In this document: positions 8,601 to 16,347 of the stretch, in pieces
How positions within the stretch are numbered: the first letter of the stretch is position 1
Layout: every line of letters begins with the position of its first letter
Source of the DNA: Microcoleus sp. FACHB-68
Lineage (GTDB): Bacteria; Cyanobacteriota; Cyanobacteriia; Cyanobacteriales; Oscillatoriaceae
NCBI RefSeq assembly: GCF_014695715.1
Contig: NZ_JACJOT010000001.1
Coordinates: forward strand, 186,001-250,000
Length of the DNA stretch: 64,000 bases
Direction of reading: 5' to 3'
The notes under the pieces: model-generated
Seen by the model: only the letters and a program-made list of their open reading frames with translations
Database searches by the model: none
What the model was told of the DNA's origin: nothing
Translations under genes and position numbers: made by a program

Positions 8601-10316
8601 ATGATAGCGGATCAATTTCCCTGGCTGACTGCAATAGTCTTGCTGCCACTCGTTGCGGCACTGCTAATCCCCTTTCTCCCCGATAAAGACGGTAAGCGTG
8701 TGCGGTGGTATGCACTGGGCGTAGCTGTTGCAGATTTTGCCTTAATGTGCTTCGTCTTCTGGAATCATTACAATCCCAGCAGCGCTGCATTTCAACTCGT
8801 CGAGCAATATGCCTGGGTGCCTCAGTTAGGCATAAACTGGTCAGTTTCCGTCGATGGCGTTTCCGCCCCGCTAGTGCTTCTGGCAGGATTAGTCACCACA
8901 CTCTCGATTTTTGCAGCGTGGCAAGTCGATCTTAAACCCCGCCTGTTCTATTTCCTGATGCTGGTGCTGTATTCGGCACAGATCGGGGTATTCGTCGCGC
9001 AAGACGTAATGCTGCTATTCATTATGTGGGAAGTCGAACTGATTCCCGTGTATCTCCTCGTCTCGATTTGGGGAGGGCAAAAGCGTCAGTACGCTGCGAT
9101 GAAGTTCTTAATTTATACCGCTGCTGCTTCTATTTTTATTTTGGTTGCCGGCTTGGGAATGGCATTCACCGGCGATCATTTCACCTTCGATATGGTCGAA
9201 CTCGGCTTAAAGGATTACCCACTTGGTTTAGAATTGCTGCTTTATGCCGGCTTGCTGATTGCCTTTGGCGTCAAGCTAGCTGTTTTCCCCCTGCACACCT
9301 GGCTACCGGATGCACACGGCGAAGCCTCTTCTCCCGTCTCAATGGTATTAGCCGGCGTCCTGCTAAAAATGGGCGGATACGGTTTAATTCGCCTCAACTT
9401 AGGACTGCTTTCTGACGCACACGTTTACTTTGCGCCGGTTTTAGCAATTCTAGGCGTGATCAATATTGTCTACGGGGCGCTAAACTCGTTTGCCCAGACG
9501 AATATGAAGCGACGCCTCGCCTATTCGTCGGTTTCTCACATGGGATTTGTCCTGTTGGGAATTGCCTCCTTTACCGACTTGGGAATCAACGGCGCAATGC
9601 TGCAAATGATTTCCCACGGTTTGATTGCTTCCTTACTCTTCTTTTTAGCCGGCGTGACGTACGATCGCACCCACACAATGGCAATGAAAGAAATGGGCGG
9701 AATTGCTCAAGCAATGCCCACAGTTTTTGCCCTATTTACAATGGGTGTAATGGCATCCTTGGCATTACCGGGAATGAGCGGTTTTGTCGGTGAACTCTCC
9801 GTTTTTGTGGGAATCACAACCAGCGACATCTACAGCTCAACCTTCCGCACCGTAACGGTTTTACTCGCTGCCGTGGGAGTCATTCTGACGCCGGTTTATC
9901 TGCTTTCGATGCTGCGACAAGTCTTTTACAATTCCGGTGAAATACCCACCTGCGACATTGCACCAATCTGCGATCTCAGTGATGTAGATTTGAAGAATCA
10001 GGGAAATCAAGCGCCGGTTTGCTTTGGTACAAATTGTAGCTTGCCTATCGATTCAGAATTTACCGATGCCAGACCTCGTGAAGTATTTATTGCAGCTTGT
10101 TTTCTCGTGTTAATTATCGGCCTTGGCATCTACCCAAATATGGGAATGCAAATGTACGATGTCAAAACGGTTGCAGTGAATACCCAGGTTCGCCAATCTT
10201 ATATCCAAATCGCAGAAGCAAATCCCCAGATTTATGCGAAGAGATTTTTAATTCCGAAGGTTGCACAGTCGGACGTTGTGCCGGTTGTCAAAATCGCCGA
10301 GGGTACTCCCAGATAA
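8601..10316 (+). CDS. ndhD: NDH-1 subunit 4 (NdhD family)
   Basis: NdhD is a proton-pumping, antiporter-like membrane subunit of the cyanobacterial NDH-1 complex of respiration and cyclic electron flow. The 571-aa protein has about 14 hydrophobic segments. It carries the conserved membrane Glu in [16 protein letters not shown] and the Lys/His-bearing [24 protein letters not shown] segment typical of complex I subunit M. The region [14 protein letters not shown] and the later Lys-containing helices are also as expected. A soluble insert before the last membrane span carries four Cys (451, 457, 474, 479). NdhD1 and NdhD2 types cannot be separated with certainty here. The nearest neighbours are unrelated; no ndhF is adjacent. 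Confidence 0.95.
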   Translation: MIADQFPWLTAIVLLPLVAALLIPFLPDKDGKRVRWYALGVAVADFALMCFVFWNHYNPSSAAFQLVEQYAWVPQLGINWSVSVDGVSAPLVLLAGLVTTLSIFAAWQVDLKPRLFYFLMLVLYSAQIGVFVAQDVMLLFIMWEVELIPVYLLVSIWGGQKRQYAAMKFLIYTAAASIFILVAGLGMAFTGDHFTFDMVELGLKDYPLGLELLLYAGLLIAFGVKLAVFPLHTWLPDAHGEASSPVSMVLAGVLLKMGGYGLIRLNLGLLSDAHVYFAPVLAILGVINIVYGALNSFAQTNMKRRLAYSSVSHMGFVLLGIASFTDLGINGAMLQMISHGLIASLLFFLAGVTYDRTHTMAMKEMGGIAQAMPTVFALFTMGVMASLALPGMSGFVGELSVFVGITTSDIYSSTFRTVTVLLAAVGVILTPVYLLSMLRQVFYNSGEIPTCDIAPICDLSDVDLKNQGNQAPVCFGTNCSLPIDSEFTDARPREVFIAACFLVLIIGLGIYPNMGMQMYDVKTVAVNTQVRQSYIQIAEANPQIYAKRFLIPKVAQSDVVPVVKIAEGTPR

Positions 10317-10334
10317 TGCCGGCTTGACTAATCT

Positions 10335-10386
10335 TTGGGTAGCTGATGATCGTGGCATTTTGTCTAACGGGTGATCAGCTACCCAA
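10335..10386. terminator. Bidirectional hairpin between ndhD and the vapC-type gene
   Basis: TTGGGTAGCTGAT (10335-10347) and ATCAGCTACCCAA (10374-10386) are perfect 13-bp inverted repeats around a 26-nt loop, followed by TTTATTTTT. The site lies between two convergent genes and is well placed to end transcription of ndhD. Confidence 0.6.
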
Positions 10387-10453
10387 TTTATTTTTCTGTT
10401 GTGGGTGCCGGCACAAAAAATCGCCTTTACCTTTGGCATTGCTGAGGCATGAA

Positions 10454-10906
10454 TTAGGGCAAGGATGGGATAGAGAAGTCAGTAAACAACCGCACATCAT
10501 AAGGTGCAGTTGCTAAGGAATTCACTAGCTTTTGATCTAAAGTTAGCAGTGGTGCTTTAACTCGCTGCGAAAGAGCTACATAAGAGGCATCGTAGGCAGA
10601 AATTCCGTAATTTATGGCAATATTAACCGCTTCTTCCATTAACTCAGCCGTGGAAGTGACGCGCAAAGACATACCTTTGAGAGTGGCTAAGTCTGCCGGA
10701 ACATCCGCAGCAGCGTACAGTCTTGCACGAACATATTTCCAAAGGATGTTAGCTGTTTCGATATAAAACAAGTCTGGGATAAAGAATTCTGTTCCAGGAA
10801 TGGCGAGGTGGGCGAACAGTTGCTTAACTTTTGAGGATAAGGGATCGGGAACAAATTGCTTAATTCCCACACTCGCATCAACGACGCATCGCAAAGGAGT
10901 TGTCAT
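10454..10906 (-). CDS. PIN-domain toxin, VapC-like
   Basis: The 150-aa protein has the PIN-domain acidic set: VVDASVGIKQF near the N-terminus (first Asp), PDLFYIETANILW (Glu), and SAYDASYVALSQ followed by LLTLDQKLVNS (C-terminal acids). PIN toxins of type II systems are Mg2+-dependent ribonucleases that stop growth by cutting tRNA or rRNA. Its start overlaps the upstream antitoxin gene by 4 bp (ATGA), the standard coupled arrangement. The RNA target cannot be read from the sequence. Confidence 0.9.
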   Translation of the reverse strand: MTTPLRCVVDASVGIKQFVPDPLSSKVKQLFAHLAIPGTEFFIPDLFYIETANILWKYVRARLYAAADVPADLATLKGMSLRVTSTAELMEEAVNIAINYGISAYDASYVALSQRVKAPLLTLDQKLVNSLATAPYDVRLFTDFSIPSLP

Positions 10907-11211
10907 CTATCCCGATCCTCTCTAAGTAAAGCCGTGCTATCTGGCCATTCAACATTAGCATTGTCAACACGACGCTGTTCTAGCCGCTGCTCAATTTCAG
11001 CGAGTAGTTGTGGGGTGGCTTTACAGCGTTCTTCCCAAGTGGGATCTGTTTCAGGGGAAACAAGGAATTTGAGGGGAGGTTGGGGCTTTTGTAGAGCTTG
11101 TTTTAATAAGTTGATGACTTGTTCGTTAATAGGTTGATGGTTTTGGTTGGCAAGTTTCTGAATTTGCTCCAATAAGTCATCGGGTAGGTTATCGATGGTG
11201 AGGATTGCCAT
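10903..11211 (-). CDS. Antitoxin of the VapBC-type pair, ribbon-helix-helix
   Basis: The 102-aa protein begins MAILTIDNLPDDLLEQIQKLA, the pattern of an Arc/FitA-type ribbon-helix-helix DNA-binding N-terminus (strand, then helix with regular Leu/Ile). It ends with a polar, charged tail (residues about 55-102) of the kind that wraps the toxin. It is the first gene of the pair and overlaps the toxin start by 4 bp. Antitoxins of this kind usually repress their own promoter together with the toxin, so regulation is expected in the spacer at 11212-11282. Confidence 0.85.
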   Translation of the reverse strand: MAILTIDNLPDDLLEQIQKLANQNHQPINEQVINLLKQALQKPQPPLKFLVSPETDPTWEERCKATPQLLAEIEQRLEQRRVDNANVEWPDSTALLREDRDR

Positions 11212-11282
11212 AATTTACCCCCTAGCAGTGTATTCATCTATGGTTATTATATTCGCACTTTGCCGTTAAATCAGTAATCCAG

Positions 11283-11861
11283 CTATTCAAAAACTGCTTG
11301 TAAATCTAAAATAAATGCCGGCAGAACATCTTCACCCGATAACGTAGCGGGAGATTCTAAAACCTCAACTTCTTGATTCGGGCGATAAATTTCTACTTGC
11401 CGAATTTTAGGATTAATCAACCACCCCAAACGCAGCCCATTACTAATATACTCCTGCATTTTTTTCCGGGTTTCTTCCACATCATCTGTTTCCGAAACCA
11501 ATTCGATTGCAAAGTCGGGACACAAGGGTAGGAATTTCTTTCTTTCCTCTTGCGTCAAAGCTTCCCATCGCTTTATACTCACCCAAGAAGCATCAGGAGA
11601 ACGAGTGCCACCTTTCGGCAACCGAAACCCTGTAGAAGAATCAAAGGCTTTTCCCAGACGTGTTTGCCGGTTCCAAAGCCAAAGCTGTCCTTCTATATCC
11701 AGATTCCGGTTTCCCGTTTCTCCTCCCGTCGGCGGCATGATAATTAATTCTCCTTTAGCGGTGAGTTCTAGTTGCAAATCTTGGTTAGCCGCAGCAAGTT
11801 GTTCAAACTGCTCGTCAGTCAATTTAAGAACCGGCGGTAATTGTAGAGTCAAATTACTCAT
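11283..11861 (-). CDS. Uma2-family (DUF820) putative endonuclease, copy 1
   Basis: Uma2 proteins are restriction-endonuclease-like (PD-(D/E)xK fold) and greatly expanded in cyanobacteria; their role is unsettled. The 192-aa protein has the usual blocks: LTDEQFEQLAAANQDLQLEL, the GELIIMPPTGGETGNRN strand-turn, SPDASWVSIKRW, and the core PDFAIELVSETDD with the acidic and Glu residues, then GLRLGWLINPKIRQVEIYRP. It is a close paralogue of the next gene upstream. Their products differ mainly in one short block (LDIEGQLWLWNRQ here, FEIYIDLGVWNRQ there). Confidence 0.9.
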   Translation of the reverse strand: MSNLTLQLPPVLKLTDEQFEQLAAANQDLQLELTAKGELIIMPPTGGETGNRNLDIEGQLWLWNRQTRLGKAFDSSTGFRLPKGGTRSPDASWVSIKRWEALTQEERKKFLPLCPDFAIELVSETDDVEETRKKMQEYISNGLRLGWLINPKIRQVEIYRPNQEVEVLESPATLSGEDVLPAFILDLQAVFE

Positions 11862-11971
11862 GATTCAGTCCGTCCTATTAAAATACTTATTGGGTCAAAA
11901 GCGCATAGAATTTAGTCTGATTTGTCGGCATCTGAGCATCTGGCTGTAGCACATATTGCTCAATCATTCAT

Positions 11972-12550
11972 TTATTCAAAAATTGCTTGTAAATCTAAAA
12001 TAAATGCCGGCAAAACATCTTCGCCCGATAACGTAGCGGGAGAATCTAAAATCTTAACTTCTCGATTCGGGCGATAAATTTCTACTTGCCGAATTTTAGG
12101 ATTAATTAACCACCCCAAACGTAAACCATTACTAATATACTCCTGCATTTTTTTCCGGGTTTCTTCCACATCATCCGTTTCCGAAACCAATTCGATTGCA
12201 AAGTCGGGACACAACGGTAGGAATTTTTTTCGTTCCTCTTGCGTCAAAGCTTCCCATCGCTTTATACTCACCCAAGAAGCATCAGGAGAACGAGTGCCAC
12301 CTTTCGGCAACCGAAACCCTGTAGAAGAATCAAAGGCTTTTCCCAGACGTGTTTGCCGGTTCCAAACGCCTAAATCAATGTAAATTTCAAAATTCCGGTT
12401 TCCCGTTTCTCCTCCCGTCGGCGGCATAATCATTAATTCTCCTTTAGCTGTGAGTTCTAGCTGCAAGTCTTGGTTAGCCGCAGCAAGTTGTTCAAATTGT
12501 TCGTCAGTCAGTTTAAGAACCGGCGGTAATTGTAGAGTTAAAGCACTCAT
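11972..12550 (-). CDS. Uma2-family (DUF820) putative endonuclease, copy 2
   Basis: This 192-aa protein is the tandem paralogue of the gene at 11283-11861, same length and near-identical apart from the block after GETGNRN and a few substitutions near the C-terminus (NREVKILDSPA against NQEVEVLESPA). The core PDFAIELVSETDD and the following GLRLGWLINPK are intact. The upstream leaders are also alike (TCATGATT...CTGTCCTATTAAAATA in both), so the duplication included the start region. Each copy could be transcribed on its own. Confidence 0.9.
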   Translation of the reverse strand: MSALTLQLPPVLKLTDEQFEQLAAANQDLQLELTAKGELMIMPPTGGETGNRNFEIYIDLGVWNRQTRLGKAFDSSTGFRLPKGGTRSPDASWVSIKRWEALTQEERKKFLPLCPDFAIELVSETDDVEETRKKMQEYISNGLRLGWLINPKIRQVEIYRPNREVKILDSPATLSGEDVLPAFILDLQAIFE

Positions 12551-12779
12551 GATTAAGTCTGTCCTATTAAAATATTTTTTGAGTCAACTTCATGCACGTT
12601 TAGGCCAATATTGCAATTGTAATCGTTCTTTGCTGAAATAACTATTTCTCAGGAGAGAGGGAGCCGACACGAAAGAATAAGACTTCTGTGCATTACCAGT
12701 TCAGTTAATGATTATCATCATAAAAGAAGTGCGTTAGGCTAGAAGCTGAAGCGAATTGTTAAAGTCTAGATAGCTGATT

Positions 12780-13286
12780 ATGTTGACTCGTTGGTTTATT
12801 CTGGGACTGTTGCTGATACCGGCAGCCGGCACATTAATGCCGCAAACCTCCATCTCGATGCCGCCGGCAACAAATTTAGTGGCAAAGACAAAAGACAGCA
12901 ATATGGCATTCAATCTCAACACCTACCAGTGGAAAAATCGGCTCTTACTCATCTTTGCACCTTCAAAAGACAATCCCGACTACCAACGGCAGATGCAGCT
13001 TATTGAAAAAACAGTTGCCGGTTTCCAAGAGCGAGATTTAATCGCCATTGAACTATTGGCAGAAGGCACAAGTCAGGCAAAAACGCAAACGCTTAATGAA
13101 GCGGATGCTGCCAGTTTGCGATCTGAATTTAACGTTGCTCCTGAAGAATTCCGGGTTATCCTGATTGGTAAAGATGGCACTGCAAAGCGTCGCGATCAGA
13201 AGCCGGTTGAGCCTGAAGTGATTTTTAATGAAATTGATGCGATGCCAATGCGCCGGCAGGAAATGCAAAATCGCGGCAGAGAATAG
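12780..13286 (+). CDS. Exported DUF4174-type protein
   Basis: The 168-aa protein starts with a hydrophobic signal-like stretch (LTRWFILGLLLIPAAGTLM). It then shows a thioredoxin-fold-like domain: NTYQWKNRLLLIFAPSKDNPDYQRQ, a DLIAIELLAEG strand, and EFRVILIGKDGTAKRRD followed by a C-terminal Met/Arg helix. This pattern is that of DUF4174. No CxxC redox pair is present, so disulfide chemistry is unlikely. It lies 14 bp before the alkyltransferase-like gene and is probably co-transcribed with it. Confidence 0.8.
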   Translation: MLTRWFILGLLLIPAAGTLMPQTSISMPPATNLVAKTKDSNMAFNLNTYQWKNRLLLIFAPSKDNPDYQRQMQLIEKTVAGFQERDLIAIELLAEGTSQAKTQTLNEADAASLRSEFNVAPEEFRVILIGKDGTAKRRDQKPVEPEVIFNEIDAMPMRRQEMQNRGRE

Positions 13287-13300
13287 GAAAGGAAAAGCCA

Positions 13301-13636
13301 ATGTCAACTTACGATCATATCTATGACATTGTCCGCAAAATCCCGCATGGTCGAGTGGCAACTTACGGACAAGTGGCAGATTTGGCACAACTTTACGGGA
13401 AAGCGCGTTTGGTGGGATATGCGCTTTATCGGGTTGATATGCGTTCATCAGATATTCCCTGGCATCGGGTAATTAATGCTAAGGGGGAGATATCTCAGTC
13501 GCCTTTACGATATGGCACGGACTGCTTACAGCAAGCGTTGTTGGAAGAAGAAGGGATAAAATTTAGCGCTGAAGGAAAAGTTAATTTGCGGGAGTATTTG
13601 TGGCGTCCTGAAGTGCTGCCGGTGGGAGAATTTTAA
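13301..13636 (+). CDS. Alkyltransferase-like (ATL) DNA-binding protein
   Basis: The 111-aa protein matches the DNA-binding domain of O6-alkylguanine methyltransferases: VRKIPHGRVATYGQVADLA (helix-turn-helix with the arginine finger), RLVGYALYR, then the active-site loop. Where MGMT has PCHR, this protein has PWHR (W54), so it cannot accept an alkyl group. Proteins with this change are ATLs, which bind O6-alkylguanine, flip it and flag it for nucleotide excision repair. The short length (no N-terminal MGMT domain) agrees. The gene follows the DUF4174 gene by 14 bp. Confidence 0.92.
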   Translation: MSTYDHIYDIVRKIPHGRVATYGQVADLAQLYGKARLVGYALYRVDMRSSDIPWHRVINAKGEISQSPLRYGTDCLQQALLEEEGIKFSAEGKVNLREYLWRPEVLPVGEF

Positions 13637-13656
13637 TGAAGAGGGAAGATTTTTTT

Positions 13657-13720
13657 AACCACAGATAAACACAGATAAACACAGATGATGATGCAGGATG
13701 CCGGCATACACAGATGAATA
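13657..13720. repeat. Tandem ACACAGATAA repeat
   Basis: After the ATL gene come three degenerate copies of an 11-bp unit (AACCACAGATAAACACAGATAAACACAGATG), then related ACACAGATG fragments. It is the reverse-strand counterpart of the repeat at 4521-4579, so both belong to one dispersed family. No coding content. Confidence 0.7.
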
Positions 13721-13755
13721 AAAGATGTGATGGCTAATGTTAATAAAGAACAAAT

Positions 13756-13803
13756 TCTGAAGTTGTAGAGACAATATTAAGTTTGCCTCTACAACTTCAG
13801 AAG
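13756..13803. terminator. Perfect 16-bp inverted repeat between convergent genes
   Basis: TTCTGAAGTTGTAGAG (13756-13771) and CTCTACAACTTCAGAA (13788-13803) are exact reverse complements separated by 16 nt. The structure lies five bases from the stop codon of ycf23 on the minus strand, with the ATL gene converging from the left. It is well placed as a bidirectional terminator, although it has no long T-run and could instead be a small palindromic repeat. Confidence 0.6.
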
Positions 13804-13808
13804 TTAGA

Positions 13809-14555
13809 TTAAGCGTAGATTGACGACCGGCTCACGGTTGCCAGTGCTTCAACTAAGCTGCGAACTGCTGCAATCATGGCAACTTCGCTGTCGAGGCGAT
13901 TGATCGCGGAACCGACGCCAACACCGGCAGCACCGGCAGCAACGGCTAAGGGTGCTGTGACGTTGGAAATGCCGGAGGCGCATAACACCGGCACGGAGAC
14001 GGCACGAGAAATCTCATAAGCAGCTGCCAGGGTGGGGGCGGCTTTTTCAATCAATCCCAAGGTGCCGGCGTGGGTGGGGGCGCTGCTGGTGCCGCCTTCG
14101 GTTTGGATAATATCAGCGCCGGCTTTGACGAGTTCTTCTGCCAGTTTCACTTGCTCGTCTAGCGCCAGAATATGGGGCACGGTTACAGATAGGGTAATGT
14201 GAGGTAGCAAGGAACGGGTTTCGTGAGTTAGTTGCAACACTTCTGCTGCCTCAAACCGGCGTCCTTGGGCGTAGAACGCATCAAAGTTGCCAATTTCAAT
14301 CAAATCGGCACCGGCTTCTACTGCCGGCACAAATTTTGCCGGTTCCACTGCGGACACACAAATCGGCAAACTTGTCAACTGACGCGCCAACCGCACCAAA
14401 TTTGCATCGGCGGCAATATCCACAAACGTCGCGCCGCCCAACTCTGCAGCCCGAACCGTGGCAGCCACGCGATCAGCGTCAAAATTGGTTAAACCACTGA
14501 TAATTTTAAGCGCCCTGCCTTGGTCGAACGCACGTTGTAGGGAATGGATGGTCAT
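13809..14555 (-). CDS. ycf23: Ycf23-type protein (DUF561), TIM-barrel
   Basis: The 248-aa protein is the cyanobacterial counterpart of the plastid ycf23 product. It has a barrel-like pattern of repeated strands: LKIISGLTNFDADRV, GATFVDIAAD, PICVSAVEP, AGADLIEIGNFDAFYAQG, ADIIQTEGG, VPVLCASGISN and GAAGVGVGSAINRL. The last two resemble phosphate-binding loops of TIM-barrel enzymes of the ThiG/FMN-binding kind. The biochemical function is not established. It lies 43 bp downstream of a histidine-kinase gene on the same strand. Confidence 0.9.
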   Translation of the reverse strand: MTIHSLQRAFDQGRALKIISGLTNFDADRVAATVRAAELGGATFVDIAADANLVRLARQLTSLPICVSAVEPAKFVPAVEAGADLIEIGNFDAFYAQGRRFEAAEVLQLTHETRSLLPHITLSVTVPHILALDEQVKLAEELVKAGADIIQTEGGTSSAPTHAGTLGLIEKAAPTLAAAYEISRAVSVPVLCASGISNVTAPLAVAAGAAGVGVGSAINRLDSEVAMIAAVRSLVEALATVSRSSIYA

Positions 14556-14598
14556 AGCTCTTTTTCCAGCTCAAGCAATCGTTAGAACTATTATTTTG

Positions 14599-16185
14599 TC
14601 ACTCTCTGGGGCTAGAAACCAGAGGTTGTTGATTTTGGGTGGTTTTGCTTTGGCTGAGTGCGGTTCGCCCTGCTTGCTGGTGAATCGGGATCTCAATGAT
14701 GAACAGCGATCCTTCACCCGGTGTGGAAACGCACTTTAAGGTGCCCCCATGTTTTTTAACGACAATTTGATAGCTAATGGATAACCCCAAACCTGTACCA
14801 GAACCAACAGGTTTCGTCGTAAAGAAAGGATCAAATAACCGGCGGCACACGTCTTCAGTCATTCCAGGCCCATTATCAGAAATCTGAATCGTCACTCGAT
14901 CTGAATTGATAACTGCCGTATGAATCCGAATAGTGCTGAGATTATGTACAATCTCTTCTACTGGGCGCTTGCGATCATACTCATCTAGCGCATCAAGAGC
15001 GTTACTCAAGATATTCATAAATACTTGGTTCAACTGGCCGGCATAACACTCAACTTCCGGTAAATTTCCATAATCTTTGACAATTAAAAGACCTGAATGC
15101 CCCACCTTATCTCGAATGCGATTTTGCAAAATTAGCAGGGTATTTTCAAGTCCTTCATGAATATCAACTGGCTTCATATCCGATTCATCCAGTCTAGAAA
15201 ACTTCCGCAGAGACAAAACAATCTCGCGGATGCGTTCCGCCCCTATTTTCATGGAAGCCAGAAGCTTCGGCAAATCTTCAATTAAAAAATCTAGATCAAT
15301 TTCTGATATCTTATCTTGAATTACAAGAGCCGGCTCTGGATAGTGTGCTTGGTAAAGATGCAAAAGCTCAAGCAGGCTTGAGCTATAGAGATTCGCGTGA
15401 TCGAGATTTCCGTAAATGAAGCTAACGGGGTTATTAATTTCATGAGCAACGCCAGCAACCAACTGCCCCAAACTTGACATTTTTTCGCTTTGAATCAGTT
15501 GGGATTGTGCCTGCTGAAGTTCGAGTAAAGCTCTTTCTATATCGTGAGCTTGGGTTCGCAATTGCGCTTCTGATTGCAGCAAAGCCGCCTCTGCACTGAG
15601 ACGCTCTTGAATTTCCTGTTGCAACCGCTCATTCGATTGGGTTAGCAGCCGATTCGCTTCAGAAAGCGCAGATGTCCTTTGCTCTACCCTTTGTTCTAAT
15701 TCCAATGTGAGATTTAAAAGTGCTCGTTCTGCAGCCGCCCGCTCTTTTATTTCATGCTGCAAACACTCATTTTGAGCCTGAAGTTTTTTCGCTAAGTTGC
15801 ACAGGCTCATCTGAATTGTCACACGAGCTAAAACCTCTTCTTGCTGAAATGGCTTAGTGATGTAATCCACCGCCCCAATATTTAAGCCTCTGACCTTATC
15901 CGTCGGGTCAGAAAGCGCCGTCATAAAAATAATTGGGATATCTTTCGTTGCTTCATTCGCTTTGAGCCGGCGGCAAGTTTCAAATCCATCTATCCCCGGC
16001 ATCACGACATCCAGCAAAATCAGGTCTGGCAATGCATACTCTGCTTTCTCTATCGCGCTTTCTCCATCACAAGCAACTAAGACTTTAAAGCCAGAATCCG
16101 CTAAAAAATCGAACAGTACCCCTAAATTTGTCGGCGTGTCATCTACAAGTAAGATGACGCCTTTTTTGGCATTTTCAGTCTTCAT
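14599..16185 (-). CDS. Hybrid response regulator / histidine kinase (REC-coiled coil-kinase)
   Basis: The 528-aa protein begins with a receiver domain (residues 10-125) with acidic pair VDDTPTN and phosphoacceptor in LILLDVVMPGIDGFET. Next comes a long coiled coil (about 130-235) of repeated QEIxERxxAExALL heptads. The kinase follows: H-box LGQLVAGVAHEINNPVSFIYG, N-box and G-boxes (ISDNGPGMTED, DPFFTTKPVGSGTGLGLSI). No membrane segment or sensor domain is present, so it is cytoplasmic and should relay from a partner kinase through its own receiver. Its receiver is very close in sequence to that of the next kinase upstream, suggesting duplication inside this cluster. Confidence 0.92.
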   Translation of the reverse strand: MKTENAKKGVILLVDDTPTNLGVLFDFLADSGFKVLVACDGESAIEKAEYALPDLILLDVVMPGIDGFETCRRLKANEATKDIPIIFMTALSDPTDKVRGLNIGAVDYITKPFQQEEVLARVTIQMSLCNLAKKLQAQNECLQHEIKERAAAERALLNLTLELEQRVEQRTSALSEANRLLTQSNERLQQEIQERLSAEAALLQSEAQLRTQAHDIERALLELQQAQSQLIQSEKMSSLGQLVAGVAHEINNPVSFIYGNLDHANLYSSSLLELLHLYQAHYPEPALVIQDKISEIDLDFLIEDLPKLLASMKIGAERIREIVLSLRKFSRLDESDMKPVDIHEGLENTLLILQNRIRDKVGHSGLLIVKDYGNLPEVECYAGQLNQVFMNILSNALDALDEYDRKRPVEEIVHNLSTIRIHTAVINSDRVTIQISDNGPGMTEDVCRRLFDPFFTTKPVGSGTGLGLSISYQIVVKKHGGTLKCVSTPGEGSLFIIEIPIHQQAGRTALSQSKTTQNQQPLVSSPRE

Positions 16186-16347
16186 TTATGACACCACATT
16201 TATTCAAAATAAAAATTCTGTTCTGTTCTAAGCTTTTGGCTGACTCGGCTCAGTTGCAAAGTCATTTATCCTGTTTCTCTTCATAATTCTTTCATTGTAC
16301 GATCCTCTTCAAATTAATTTGTAAATCTATATATATTTTTATAATGT

